Positions 33,641 through 44,659 of a stretch of DNA of 64,000 nt are shown piece by piece. The notes under the pieces are model-generated. The model had not been told where the DNA came from. It saw only the letters and a list, made by a program, of their open reading frames with translations, and ran no database searches. The translations under genes and the position numbers were made by a program. This stretch comes from Phoronis australis (taxonomy: Eukaryota > Phoronida > Phoronidae), in contig NMRA01000103.1 of NCBI GenBank assembly GCA_002633005.1, forward strand, positions 940,624-1,004,623. Direction: 5' to 3'. The stretch's first letter is position 1. Each line of letters opens with the position of its first letter.

Positions 33641-34502
33641 GCGCCTCCTAGTACAGAACTACACGTACACCCGCCTCATCCCTTGCAAGAAACGTGATGC
33701 GTCAAGAGATGAACATTAATACTCATGATGTCGCGGATGAGTCCGCCACTGACAGCTCCTGTCGACTAATTTGTGGAAATACACCATTTAACAAAACACC
33801 CAAAATGCCTAATTAATGTATTACCGTGATTTCCCAAAATTGGGAAGTGACTGTACTGTCAGGATTGCGCAAAGCCACCCATCAAACATGCCTCAAGGAG
33901 TCGCTGTCTAACGTTGAGAGCAAAAATAAATACTCTGGCAAGATTGATCAATAACCGAAATGACAGACATGATTTACGGATGGCCGATAAGAAGACAGAT
34001 CAGCCGTGTTCACATGCAAGTTTTTTCAGACGGCGCATTAGACTTCTCTGGTCTGATCTCCATGTGAACACTTTACAATACCAAAAATAAAAAATAAACC
34101 GAGCGCCGGAGTTGAATTTGAAGACAACTGGGTGACTGTAACTATGAGCTGTTGTTTTATACCTCAATGAAAGCTGACGACTCAAACCAGGCTATATCAT
34201 CTAACGATATCGCTAAAACGCGTTTTCGGCCATAAAAACAACAATGCTCCTTTAAGAGAATTTGTATTGAAGAACAGACAGTCCCTTGTTTGATGAACAA
34301 TAAGGTTGAATTCAAATTAAACGGAATTTTGTGAATGATATACATTAAAAAAATCACGACCTTTGGCCCGGGTACGAAAACCCAAGACGATAATCAAAGG
34401 GTGCTCTGCTACCCTTGCGAGAGAAACTGGACGTGAAAACTAACAACCAAAGTTGCCAAGGTGAGGTATTGGAAAGGTAAGAAAGTGCATCAATTTTAAT
34501 GT

Positions 34503-34503
34503 C

Positions 34504-34556
<53 letters not shown>

Positions 34557-34558
34557 AA
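34503..34558. repeat. (CAA)n microsatellite
   Basis: About 18 consecutive CAA/ACA units, poly-Thr or poly-Asn in translation but without gene context. Confidence 0.95.
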
Positions 34559-35176
34559 CTACAACCTGTTGATGTTTACGCAACGAACCCGATCGATAGT
34601 CCTTTATTTTCTAGGACCCTTGTGCCTCACCCGTTTCCACTTCCCAGTCAGGTAAGTACTCAACCAAGAATTGACCTATCGCAAGCTACGCCCCCTTGCG
34701 TAATGTCGACAAACAAATAAGTTTTACTAGGCAACGTAATGTTTGTCGGGTAAAATGGCTGCTTGGAAACAAAGGTGTGTCAAGAATACTGCGTTCTGAT
34801 TGGTCAGTTAAGCCGTCACTCATAATCCTGGCGCTAGGTCTATTGTACGGCATGGTCGCTGTATGCATGTATACCATGCGATAATCATTGGAGTGTAGTA
34901 GATTTACACGAGCTTGACGCTGAACTCGGTGAAATATGATTAAAATACATTGCAGCGAACCTGTCTCTGCAGTACGCCTGCAAAAGTCTTACGTCATATT
35001 GTCCTTGCGCTTGTGGTACTTCGCCGCAAAGGTAGTGCTATGATTGGCCTAACCGCGTTTGTCTGAACTCTTCTTCTAAACTTCTTTATCTCAGAAAGAA
35101 ACTGGTGTCACTCGAACTTCTCTACCTTAAATGATTCTACAAACTCGCCTTCCATCACCAAAACATTTTTGATTTA

Positions 35177-35423
35177 GACCACTTGCCGTTATGAAATTGG
35201 TCTCAAATTGTTTCTCAGGTGATGGTGGTTACCGGGCTTGGAAAGAACCCACAATTCGTTATTACTGAAGGCGAGGCTCTACAAGTTGACTTGTCACGAC
35301 CGACTATTTGATTCGCCGATCATGATTTTGAGCGATAAAGAACTGTCGAGAGTTGCGAGAGTAAAAGATCACTTCTCATCAGAGTAAGGAACAAGATGAG
35401 ACCAATTTTATAGTGGTAATTCG
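35177..35423. mobile_element. MITE-like element, family 'GCCGTTATGAAATTGGTCTC', copy 2
   Basis: Left arm 35177-35218 (CCACTTGCCGTTATGAAATT, then GGTCTCAAATTG). Right arm 35395-35423 is its inverted copy (GATGAGACCAATTTTATAG). It matches the element at 27057-27312 and abuts the next inverted repeat. Confidence 0.6.
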
Positions 35424-35709
35424 TGTGAAGCCTTCATCAATGTGATGTCTTGCCGCTAGGTGTCGTTAGGCGTATTACACAGGTGTAAGCGCATCCTCGC
35501 CTCTCTTCATAGGATTACTTAAAGACAGCGTAAAACGGTCAAATGACTTTTGAATATGTTTATATGTATCCTTGATCAACACAAACGTATCATCTCTTCG
35601 TTTACCATTGACTTTACTCATAGGATCACCAACCACATGTGCAACTCTGTATTATGCCCAACGACACCTAGCGGAAATAGATCACACTGATGAAGGCTTC
35701 AGCCACGAA
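35420..35709. mobile_element. Inverted-repeat element with about 60-bp arms
   Basis: Left arm 35420-35479 and right arm 35649-35709 are complementary with few mismatches (GAAGCCTTCATCA..GTGATGT and CCGCTAGGTGTCGTT versus AACGACACCTAGCGG). About 170 bp lie between the arms and nothing codes. The right arm contains CTGATGA, a GGCT..AGCC stem and CGAAA, again hammerhead-core-like. Confidence 0.65.
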
Positions 35710-36648
35710 ATAAGACAAGCAGAAAATGTTTGGTAATTTTTCAATTTATCTGAGGAAGAAAATATGAAATGTATTTATTCACATATATCAGACATCCTGC
35801 TGAGCCTATTTAGAGGTAATTGGTGTAAATTATAACTTAATTCCCGTATTCCGCACTTCCACTCTCGGCCGTGAGGTAAGATTATATTGATTGTACTACC
35901 GTGTGCACGACGGACTTCGCCGTCTTTTGTCCTTCAGAACCGTTGGGAAGGGGTTAAATGAGACATTCCGCGTCCATGGATATTATCCATCTTATCCTAC
36001 TTTCTTGAATCGCTATTGCAGCCCACGGCAGAGCAGTAATACTCTCCTGGCATGATGTAAATATGATATAAAAGATATTTTAAAGTATACGACAGATGCT
36101 AACATGTTAATCTCCATTGGAGCGAAAGCGAGGCTGCTGACTTGCATGCCGTATCTGGAGATGTGGTGCTATTTCATAACTCACGGGATGGGAGAGCAAT
36201 CAGTGCGTAAGGCGTGGGGGAAAGAAGTTTTATCGTCACTTAAACTTTTTGCCTTGTAAGCGCGAAAGCTGAAGAGGCAGATTAATAAGATGTGCCTGTC
36301 TGTTAGATAATATAATGATGAAAAATTTCAATTTCAAAACATATTTTTATTGTCAAACAAAATATGTAATCAGAATAAGTAAATAATTAACAATTAAGAC
36401 CTACACAAAACTAAAAAATTTGCAGTCTTTAAAACATTTAAATATGTGAATAAAGCAAAAATCATGAGAAACATCATGAGCGACAAAGAGACACCTTTGC
36501 ATTCGGAATGAAATATTTGTGTAAAATATTGAAGCGTGTCACTGTTTCTGCAGAATACGAATGTATACATTGGCACAAAATACTATCTAGGATGTTATTG
36601 CACGCAAAAAAACGACCCCATTGACCTTTTTGTACGTAAAAGAAACGT

Positions 36649-36654
36649 TTTATT
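36649..36654 (-). terminator. AATAAA polyadenylation signal of the OGFr gene
   Basis: The minus strand reads CCAATAAAACG about 60 nt after the OGFr stop codon, the expected distance for a short 3' UTR. Confidence 0.6.
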
Positions 36655-36712
36655 GGCGAGATAACGCACGCTCGACTTCATTGTGGCGGAAACGGAAGTC
36701 TAAACCCTTTCA

Positions 36713-37022
36713 TTATTCTTCGCCAGAAAACGTCCCGCTGTCAGTGTCGCTCCACCTGACACGCGGTTGATATTTTGCGTTCAGATCTAAGAGTGCTCCT
36801 CTCGTGGGACTAGACGCCAAGTATTCAGCGTAGCTTTTCATGACGAATCGTTGTCTGCTGTCCCGTAAAAGTGGTAGCCAACAATACACAGACCGAAAAA
36901 GTACTTTGGACAACGTGTTGTAGCAGAGAGCTTCTTTAAATATAAACTCGATGAATGATCTTTGGTAATTCGCAAGTCCCAGTTCTCCTAAACATTTTAA
37001 CATTCTGGTAATGTGGTCATGA
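36713..37022 (-). CDS. OGFr gene exon F (last)
   Basis: 310 nt, entered in phase 2, ending in TAA at 36715-36713. Starts SHDHITRMLKCLGELGL, the most conserved part of the family, continues FIEFIFKEALCY, and ends with a short acidic tail (GTFSGEE). Confidence 0.92.
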
Positions 37023-40000
37023 CTTGTGTTTTCTTGGGAAGCGCTGTAATGGAAGTTTGTGCTTGATTACTTAATGGCGAACTGTGAACATACAACATAA
37101 AGGTGGTCACTTTTCTTTCATAAAAAGTTAATGTTCAACAAATGAAACTAGTCGTATATTATTTTCAAATATTCAACTATTACAGAAACGCACCACTTGG
37201 ACAAAAGCAATGGATTTTACTGCGGATAGACAGAAACCAAAGGACCGTCAGAGGTCGTACAGTAATTTTTGCGTCACCTCAGTGAGCCAGAAATAAAGTC
37301 TGCGAAATCGAGCATGAACTAGTCCCAATTCACTCGACATATTCTGATTCAGGTCATGCGCTCAGGTATATTGATGTACATACAGATGACTTGGAGAGGC
37401 AAAAGACACAGAAAGATGTTATATGAGTCATTGTGTTGCCGCAATATTTTGACCTCGGAAGCTCTCACTTCCGTCCGACCTTTCACAATATGGTAAAAAA
37501 TTACACTTTTGAGACTCAGTATTATCCAGGAGGCTTCATGTTGGTAGATGGCCTTTGCAGTTTATAGGTTTGACGACAATTTTGTAGACTAAATGAGAAG
37601 TGATTGCCACGAATGGCATTCAGTATTTCCCTGAAGTTGTTTTCTAGTAAACGAAGTCAAGAAATTTGGCCTCTGATCTTTACCAATCGGATTGAAACGG
37701 AAAACCCGGCATTTTCAAGGCACATCATTGTTTAGCAGGGAATTGTGACACGAATACAGGAACTCTTCATTCAGAAAATTGGAACTCGGCAAATACTTAC
37801 CTGGTGTTAATGACATTTAAGTTTCTGTGACCAGTTACACGAAACAGTCCGAAATAGGGACTCAATTAAGTTTCCTAAATCTCAGTACTGCGTACTCGTG
37901 GACTTGTGAAGGCACTGTGTTGTTTTAATTTCATTGCTAAGTCAATATTTGACTTTGATACAAAGAGACGTGAATTCTACGTTGAATTCTCAATATTATT
38001 AAAAGTAAGTATACGGATCTTTTCATTCCACGCCCGAACTTAAGGACTATGTCCCTTTTTGTTGGAATTAAGGGCTCAGATTTAGTTATATTATTAAAAA
38101 TGTAATCAGCCAAAGACGAGTTTACAATAGAAATATAATGGCAGTGAAAGGAAAAGATATATCTGTGAGTAAAGAACGACACGCATAAGCAAAAGATTTG
38201 AATATTGAAGTTAGTTGAGTCCCTGTTTCACACAACCGGACATTGGAGTATTAAGTTTAAGAGCATTTGGATTGGATTCTTGTCTCTTCTCTTGCACCGG
38301 TGCAGTCGTGAATTCATGATTTTATGTACAAAGAGACCAAATCGCAATTTTGAGTCATTTTTGGCATCATAAATACTTTTCAGTGGACGTGGCAATGCAA
38401 AAGACAAGGCTTTGAGAAACACCGACGAGTGCCTAAGTTATGAGTTTTTGTCTAGATGGCTTTTATTGACACTTATCAGTGATAACGTCAAAATCAGCCA
38501 CTCGAATTGTGGTCTTTGCCCTTCTACTGGAAATAGCACAAGTTGATACGATTGGCGAAGTACTGTCGCTTGATCATGAAACCGATGACCACCGCAGCTC
38601 CCTGATTGTATAGGAGGTTACTTTTACCACTGGTTAAAGTACAAACACGAACATAAAAGAGCTTAAGAGGACGTGTTGCCTTCGAAAATTGAAGAGGGGC
38701 ACCCTCTACGATATCCCAGATCTGCCAGAGGCCAGCGACCCTCCTCAGTGCTATGTCAAAACAGGATGGCAAAGGGAAACTGGCATTGGTCTCTGTAAAA
38801 TGACCCTTTACAACGTTGAGCTTGTAGCGAAAGCATATTGCTCAAAAGTGAAATTGTCACCGCTAGACTGGGAACACGAACCGTTGGTTCACGTGATGAT
38901 TCGACAGGCCAAGAACTGTTGTTTAACGACGACCGCCCTTTTCAGATTTCGTCTGCTGCATTTCAGTTTACATGTACTTTAAATATACTGAGTTTAAGGT
39001 TGTTTCAGTTGTAATAAGAATGCAGAACACTGCAGTGGTGGATACAGGATTGCGATCGTACGATCACACATCGAGGGTACTTTCTATACATCCACTGCAG
39101 GTATATAAAGCAGAGAATGTAGAACACCCTCTGGATCCTCGTCTGAGGTTTTGACCTCAGCAAACACCGAGAATGTTTACTTAGAACTGATCAGAGCATA
39201 CACATATAATATACATACCTGTTGATTGGTGGGAATCTGGCCCTCCAATTGAAAGCTCTTCCAACGGCACCCGTTTGCTCGTCAACCAACGTCATTCCAA
39301 AGAACCCAAGAAACAGTTTATAGGCACTAATTAATCGCTTCATAGCGTCTGGGTCTTGTTGCATTTTCTAGATGAAAACAAAAAACACACATTATTTTGC
39401 ATGTTCGCTATCTTAAGGCCCTTGTGCTGGCGCAAACCGATTGTTGGGCATAGTTAATCCGAATGTGTAAACGGTACAGTGGTCCGAATAGGAAAGTCAT
39501 GTAAAAACCAAGTACGGCAATCGGAGTGTGTGGACAAGACTTTTAAACATGGCACATTTTCTGCCTCGTTTTCATGCCGCTGGAGTTTCACACGATATTT
39601 GTTATTGTCTGATTCTTTACAGGTTTTTTTCGGTTGCATTACTCTATTCGCCAACGAAGTATTACTGCAGTGCTGTGGGCTGCAACTCCGACACGAGAAA
39701 GTTTGATAAACTGGACAAATACCCGTGGATACGTGATCTGAAATTCTTTGCCTTCCGACATCGGAGAGACACAAAAAGGTGTCTGATTTCCAAAACGAGG
39801 TCACGCGCTTTGCTATCTCCAGAACAAAGGAGAGTTTTATAGCCGTGTACTCAGGGATGACCCTATCACAACTGTTCAACGGGCATTGAGTCCGTCATTA
39901 TATGTGCGCAATGAAACTGAAATGCAGAAACTAGAGACGGGAAATTCATCATTATGTCATCTGCGTTACTTCATTATTGTTGCATGCACAGTTAAATTTG

Positions 40001-43000
40001 GCAAGGGGACAAAGACAACAGTTAAAATGTCTATAGATATTCTAGAATTGGTCTTTTTAGAGAAAAGACGTTCCCTCGCCCTATATTATATGTCAAGGAA
40101 CAACAAGTGGGGTCTGAATTCTATTTATTTTACAACCTCTAAACAGGCTTTATCACCCAACATCATGATGGGCGGCGCAGCACTGAAAAAAGTGGGGGGG
40201 GGGCTATTGCCTCCCAGCTCCCTGTGGTGCACCGCCCATAGACCATGGGCGGTGCAGCACTGAAAAAAGTGGGGGCTATAGCCTCCCCAGCCCCTTATGA
40301 TGCGCCGCCCATGAACATGCCAATGGGAATGATATACCCAAAACGGGAATGTGGAACGACAAACGGTGAAGGACTGGTTTATGAATGCAATAGTTATTAG
40401 CAGGCCACGAAAGCCCTGTGAGACCGGAGAGGCTGCTACACTGTCACGCAAAATTTGGTCTCAAAGCCCTTCAAGGTCGTCAAAATCGTGCTATAATTGT
40501 GGCGGAAACGCCATTTGTAGTCTTCCAGTTGCCAATAATAGCTGAATCACGGAGTTAGTTTCCAACAAGGTTCGTCCATTTTATTTGGAACGCTACGAGA
40601 ACGCTGTGAGGTCACGAAGTTGTTATAGGTAAGCGCTGTGACATCTCGGGAACTAACCACCACGCAGCACACACGTTGCAAATACACGGAGGAAGCTGTA
40701 ACATTTTCAACAGCGAATTTTGGATATCAAAGCCTGAAAACTACGTCTAAAATTTTACCTGTGATTCGTGTTTGTGTAATTCTTGAAAGAGGCCATTTTT
40801 TTCGTCATCTTCTCTAACTGGAAACAGCCTGTGAAAAGTAAAGTCAAGTAGTTTGAACATTCTCACTTACTGTTAACCGGTTTTTAATTTGAAGGAGTTG
40901 AATTGTCACAAATACATGCGCTGTTGCAGTTCAGTCAGTTTGTGTACAGAATTACTGATGAAACCGCTGAGTGCAATATTGAATAATTATGCTTTTATGT
41001 TCATTTCACGATGGTACAGTGTTACCTGTTTTTGTTTTCTACAAACAATAACAATTTTGCATTTGACTTAACTGTCCAATTCATTTTTGACTACCATTCC
41101 ACGAGATTGTGCGCTTAGTAAATGATAGAACTAAAATGCTTACCAGTTTACGACGCCACCAGCGGCTTCAATTCTGTCGTAATCCTCACACCAATGAGAC
41201 AGTATATTGTCAATTAACAAACCTGTAATCACAAAATTGGTCTCTTATTGTTTCTTATTCAAATTTGAGCAACAATTTCGGGACTTCGAAAGAGCTGACG
41301 TCATGCTTGAAACCTGGCTCTACTCTCTTGTCACAGCCAATTCTTTGTAAGTCCACTTCCCATTCTAGTGAGGAGTATTATAATAAATCCAATATTATAT
41401 GGGTAAGTGCTCAAGTTATCTTTCTTGCACAGAACGCAGGTTGATATTATGTAACATGCTCCATTATTCGAATACAAATTTGTAAATTTACTCGAAGCAT
41501 GCCACTGATGCTGTAGGTCCATTTTCCAAGAGCCCTGCATGGGCGGCGCCTCATGTCAGTGCGGCACCGCTCACGCCCAGCACTGAAATAAGTGTGAGGC
41601 TATAACCCCCCTCAGCCCCCTATGGTGCGCGCCACCCATGCCCTGGTGTCAAAAATTTATCAGGCATATTTGCTATTCCAAACTGAAGTTGATTCCACTA
41701 AAACTAACTACTCTATGAAAAGTCGAAATCAAGCCTACTAAACGTGACACAAAACTAGTTTAGGGGAAATAGAACGACAGTAATTTATGATCTATATGCA
41801 CTAATGTCTACCAAGAAAGAAAATATCAGAATTTGTCAGGTGCTGATTTCACCATATATCAGCAGGACTCCATGACGTGCACTCGTCTTCCTGGTACGAA
41901 AGTTTGGTTTAGATTCATGACTATTTAATTTATCCAATTCAGTACGCCATCATGGCATGAGTGTACAATATGGAACAACAGCAAGCCTGCCAACTTCTAA
42001 TGGAGACTCAGTTTTAAGGTCAAAGAAAGCAGATAGTTTGTAGCGCCGAACGGATATTTTAACTTTTCGGTTTCATCGCTTCCTAATGCTGTGAGATATC
42101 ACAGTGACATCATCGGATTAAATGGCGAAGTGTCAGCACAATTTCAGTTTCTTCAAACAACTTAATTTGCTGTCAAGAATTGGAATTGATCCATTTTCGC
42201 TGTCGAAACGAGGCTAGAGGAATTATTATTCCAGTATTTTCGGTTATACCACTGAACGCACATTCCGCTCAGAACTGATTTGTGGTATTGGTAACCATTG
42301 GCAGTTGCTACTTGCTCGGCGGCCAATGAAATGAACCATACGTTCTTTCCAAACTTAAAGAAATTCCGTCTAATCTGAAGGAGCAGTTTGAAATCAAAAC
42401 TTTTTAAAAACACATGTAGGCGTCTAGGGTGCTATTTAGAGTACTTGACCTGTTTCGCTTTAATTGATAACTCAATTTTAGTTATTTATTAATCTCCGCG
42501 TCAAGTCAACCTTTTCAAATTCTCAAATGAAAGTAATTTCACCGCAATTATTTTCCATGTCTACCATCTTCACAGTTATCACACGACCGTTCTTATCTAC
42601 AAAGCAGCTGAACTCTTTATTTCAGTGTTAGTTTTGTTCCGATAAAGGGTTTATCTTAATGCCGCCTGAAATCTTTAAGTTGATAAAACGTTTCCTTGTA
42701 ATGGTCATTCAATACACGCAATCTCTTTACGGCATTCAACACACTCCGATTGTCGCGTACGATTTTGTATACGTGTCGCATCACCTCTGTATACACTCAG
42801 ATAAGTCGGGCATTCACGACAGTCGTATGTGAAGTTTACGAAAAATCGGAGCGTGAAGACAAGGCCTGGGACCTGTTTCATGAAAAGTGACATAAATTTG
42901 TTTTTGCGCTCCACACAATTATTTTCGAAAAATAATCAAATCTCTTTGGAGCAAAATTGCAATGTCTCTGATTATATACACACAACAACTAGTTGCTAAA

Positions 43001-44204
43001 GATAATGTCTAAATTATTTGCTAGTCTGTGTACTCATTATTACTTGGCTGAGCCTTTCTTCAGCAAATTGAGAGCGTAAGACTACATTTCTGTCTCAATT
43101 CTTTAGTCACTTTAAATAAATCAACCCCTGGTGTTGTGTCTGTCTATATAACGTACCTTCAGGTTGGCAAGCTATCTGGTTTGTGTAGAACAGGTAATTA
43201 AGATTCTTGCTCGGGTCATCTGGTTTGTCCTGCAAAACAATGGCATTTGTTGATACATCTCAATCGTGATGGCAATCCTTGCGGGAAAATTTGTGTAAAT
43301 CCATCATTGGAAAATTCGGTTTTGAAACTCGTGTGAAAACTCAGATTGACTGCGAATGCCCAATTTTGTTAACATTCACGAGTGACAAAGAAGACCCGGT
43401 TTTGTGAGATTCTGTGTTATATTTCTGAATTACCGTGCACGTAAACTGGCCTTAGTTAGCAACTGCAAGGGAGTGAACTGTAGAATATGTAAATAAGGGA
43501 CCTTTGATTTTCAGCATTCCAACGACCAAATCACTTACAACAGATTTCAACACCGGTCGTAACCGACTCTCTAACCGCGGTCGTATGCGAGTCTCATCCA
43601 CGGTCGTAACCAATTTTCTACCCGCTGTGGCATGCGTTTATCATCGCCGGTCGTAACCGACTCTCTAACCCCGGTCGTATGCGATCGTCATCCACGGTCG
43701 TAACCCATTCTCTACCTGCGGCCGCATACGATCCTCCTCCCCGGTGGTAACCGATTCTCCTCTGACAGACGAGCAGGATCGCTGGACACCACATTTCGAC
43801 GAGAAGCATTAAGTCCGCAAGATGGACATATAAGAAGAGGGTTGGGCATACTCTGTGGTTACTTCGGCAATTCTTCACTTATTTAGCACACAACATGGCT
43901 GACTACAGACGCTCTATTTTGTGAAATTTCTCCACAAAAATAAAGATTAAGAAAATTTGTTGGTTTACTAGCATCGTTTGCACTATGTAAATATCGTAAC
44001 ACAACTTATGGTAAAATTTTCATTGTATACAGTAAGATGACCAGCATTTGAATCTGGAAAATGGCAGTTATGACAAATATTTTTTGTATGAAATAAGTTG
44101 AGAATTACCGAGAGAATGGACAAAGACGAACGACTGGGTGTATACCCACGTACGCAATAAGCAATTACCCTAATTAACACTCAAGATATCATGTCCTAAA
44201 TATG

Positions 44205-44270
<66 letters not shown>

Positions 44271-44659
44271 GAATGGTGAACGTATGGTCTCTGCAGCCCT
44301 TCAATATTATGCTGAATGTTAGACTGAAAAAATATCACCATGCAGCGCGAGTTATTTCCTCAACTGATAAAACATTTGTCATTTGGATAAGGAGATAAAT
44401 AACAAGCCAATATAATGATACGTGGATTAACGGCAGGTCAGTCCTGTTGTTATATAAATGTTTTCTGTACAGTTTATTACGAGGATTGCAGTTCTTACCG
44501 GATAGCCCATTCTATACAGCAGTTTATCATGAGGATTGCAGTTCTTACCGGATAGCCCATTCTATACAGCTCGACTTCAGCCTCCCATTTCGCCTGAACG
44601 CTACTATCATAGTGTTTTCTGAGCGAGTTTAGCCTAACATGGAGGTGGGATACGGGTAA
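36713..44659 (-). CDS. OGFR: OGFr-domain (opioid growth factor receptor-like) gene, six exons seen, 5' end not found
   Basis: Six minus-strand exons, 44659-44549, 43229-43157, 41222-41144, 40828-40759, 39367-39219 and 37022-36713. They join with correct phases (0-0, 0-1, 1-2, 2-0, 0-2, 2-stop) and GT-AG borders into 263 codons plus TAA. The product follows the OGFr family order: an AxxExxLYRxGYP-like start, NLNYLFYTNQ..PEG, LLIDNILSHWCEDYDRIE, NWLFPVRE, LISAYKLFLGFFGMTLVD, TGAVGRAFNW, then HDHITRMLKCLGELGL. Vertebrate OGFR binds [Met5]-enkephalin at the nuclear envelope to restrain growth; whether this divergent homologue does so is unknown. It ends about 35 residues after the domain and lacks the C-terminal tandem repeats known in mammals. 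Expanded OGFr families exist in invertebrates, so one-to-one orthology with OGFR or OGFRL1 is not claimed. Confidence 0.88.
38524..38982. other. Open intronic stretch inside OGFr gene, no assignment
   Basis: Frames of 80-97 codons are open on both strands here (intron E-F). Neither has family motifs or clear splice borders. Recorded because of its protein-like composition; most likely non-coding. Confidence 0.2.
39219..39367 (-). CDS. OGFr gene exon E
   Basis: 149 nt, phases 0-2, acceptor TTCATCTAG, donor GTATGT. Encodes MKRLISAYKLFLGFFGMTL and TGAVGRAFNWRARFPPIN, the central helix of the OGFr domain. Confidence 0.9.
39657..39790 (+). pseudogene. Truncated THAP zinc finger (transposon or gene relic)
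   Basis: The plus frame reads YYCSAVGCNSDTRK, then DLKFFAFRHRRDTKRC, resembling the first half of a THAP C2CH finger (C-x4-C and the F-x-F/P block). The second half with W.P and C..HF is missing and the frame stops soon after. It lies antisense inside the OGFr intron D-E. THAP domains occur in P-element-type transposases and host DNA-binding proteins. No intact gene is present. Confidence 0.5.
40167..40313. repeat. Fold-back repeat, two 77-bp units (locus 2)
   Basis: ATGGGCGGCGCAGCACTG at 40168 and ATGGGCGGTGCAGCACTG at 40245; the second unit ends in TGCGCCGCCCAT. Same family as 29107-29387, in OGFr intron D-E. Confidence 0.85.
40759..40828 (-). CDS. OGFr gene exon D
   Basis: 70 nt, phases 2-0, acceptor TTTTCACAG, donor GTAAAA. 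Completes W and encodes LFPVREDDEKNG and a short polar segment. The usual N..A.PLT motif after LFP is not preserved. Confidence 0.85.
41144..41222 (-). CDS. OGFr gene exon C
   Basis: 79 nt, phases 1-2, acceptor GTGATTACAG, donor GTAAGC. Encodes LLIDNILSHWCEDYDRIE and VVN plus the first two bases of the Trp of WLFP, matching the IEDIL..W..DY..LE segment. Confidence 0.88.
41224..41265. repeat. Solo arm of the 'AAATTGGTCTC' MITE at an OGFr acceptor
   Basis: AAAATTGGTCTCTTATTGTT resembles the arms at 27060 and 35180. It starts immediately upstream (minus sense) of exon C, so the splice acceptor lies at its border. No matching inverse arm was found nearby. Confidence 0.4.
41538..41640. repeat. 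Fold-back repeat, one diverged unit (locus 3)
   Basis: Begins CATGGGCGGCGCC, has CAGCACTGAAATAAGTG and GGCTATAACCCCC, and ends GGTGCGCGCCACCCATG. Same family as loci 1 and 2, in OGFr intron B-C. Confidence 0.75.
43157..43229 (-). CDS. OGFr gene exon B
   Basis: 73 nt, phases 0-1, acceptor TTGTTTTGCAG, donor GTACGT. Encodes DKPDDPSKNLNYLFYTNQ and a closing PEG, matching the family's NLxFYxN...PxG segment. Confidence 0.88.
43553..43760. repeat. 94-bp minisatellite (2.2 copies) with about 47-bp substructure
   Basis: Units start CCGGTCGTAACCGACTCTCT at 43553 and 43647, with a partial third at 43741. Within a unit, GGTCGTAACC and GGTCGTATGCG half-units alternate. It lies in OGFr intron A-B. Reading frames through it are broken by stops. 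Confidence 0.85.
44204..44270. repeat. (TA)n(TG)n compound microsatellite
   Basis: A TA run followed by more than 20 TG units, in OGFr intron A-B. Confidence 0.95.
44471..44570. repeat. 50-bp tandem duplication spanning an exon-intron junction
   Basis: AGTTTAT(T/C)A(C/T)GAGGATTGCA and the following 31 bp occur at 44471 and 44521. The block contains the last 22 bases of OGFr exon A and its GTAAGA donor, so the donor exists twice, 50 bp apart. Confidence 0.9.
44549..44659 (-). CDS. OGFr gene exon A (first found)
   Basis: 111 nt, phases 0-0, acceptor TTTCGTTTCAG, donor GTAAGA. Its C-terminal half, AKWEAEVELYRMGYP, fits the family's A..DM..YR..YP start. The exon's 3' end and donor are duplicated by a 50-bp tandem repeat (44471-44570). 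A shorter form using an internal AG is possible. No start codon is in this exon. Confidence 0.72.

Larger units (their letters stand above)
33641..36640. other. Intergenic stretch with repeats, no gene recognised
   Basis: Holds a (CAA)n run and two adjacent inverted-repeat elements (35177-35423 and 35420-35709). A segment near 34205-34270 resembles 49845-49912 (CGTTTTCGGCCA... pattern), probably another old repeat. No coding signature on either strand. Confidence 0.5.

Noticed and set aside
43618-43878. Frame through the 94-bp minisatellite as a repeat-containing protein
   Set aside because: Stops interrupt the repeat in all frames and the unit length (94) is not a multiple of three.
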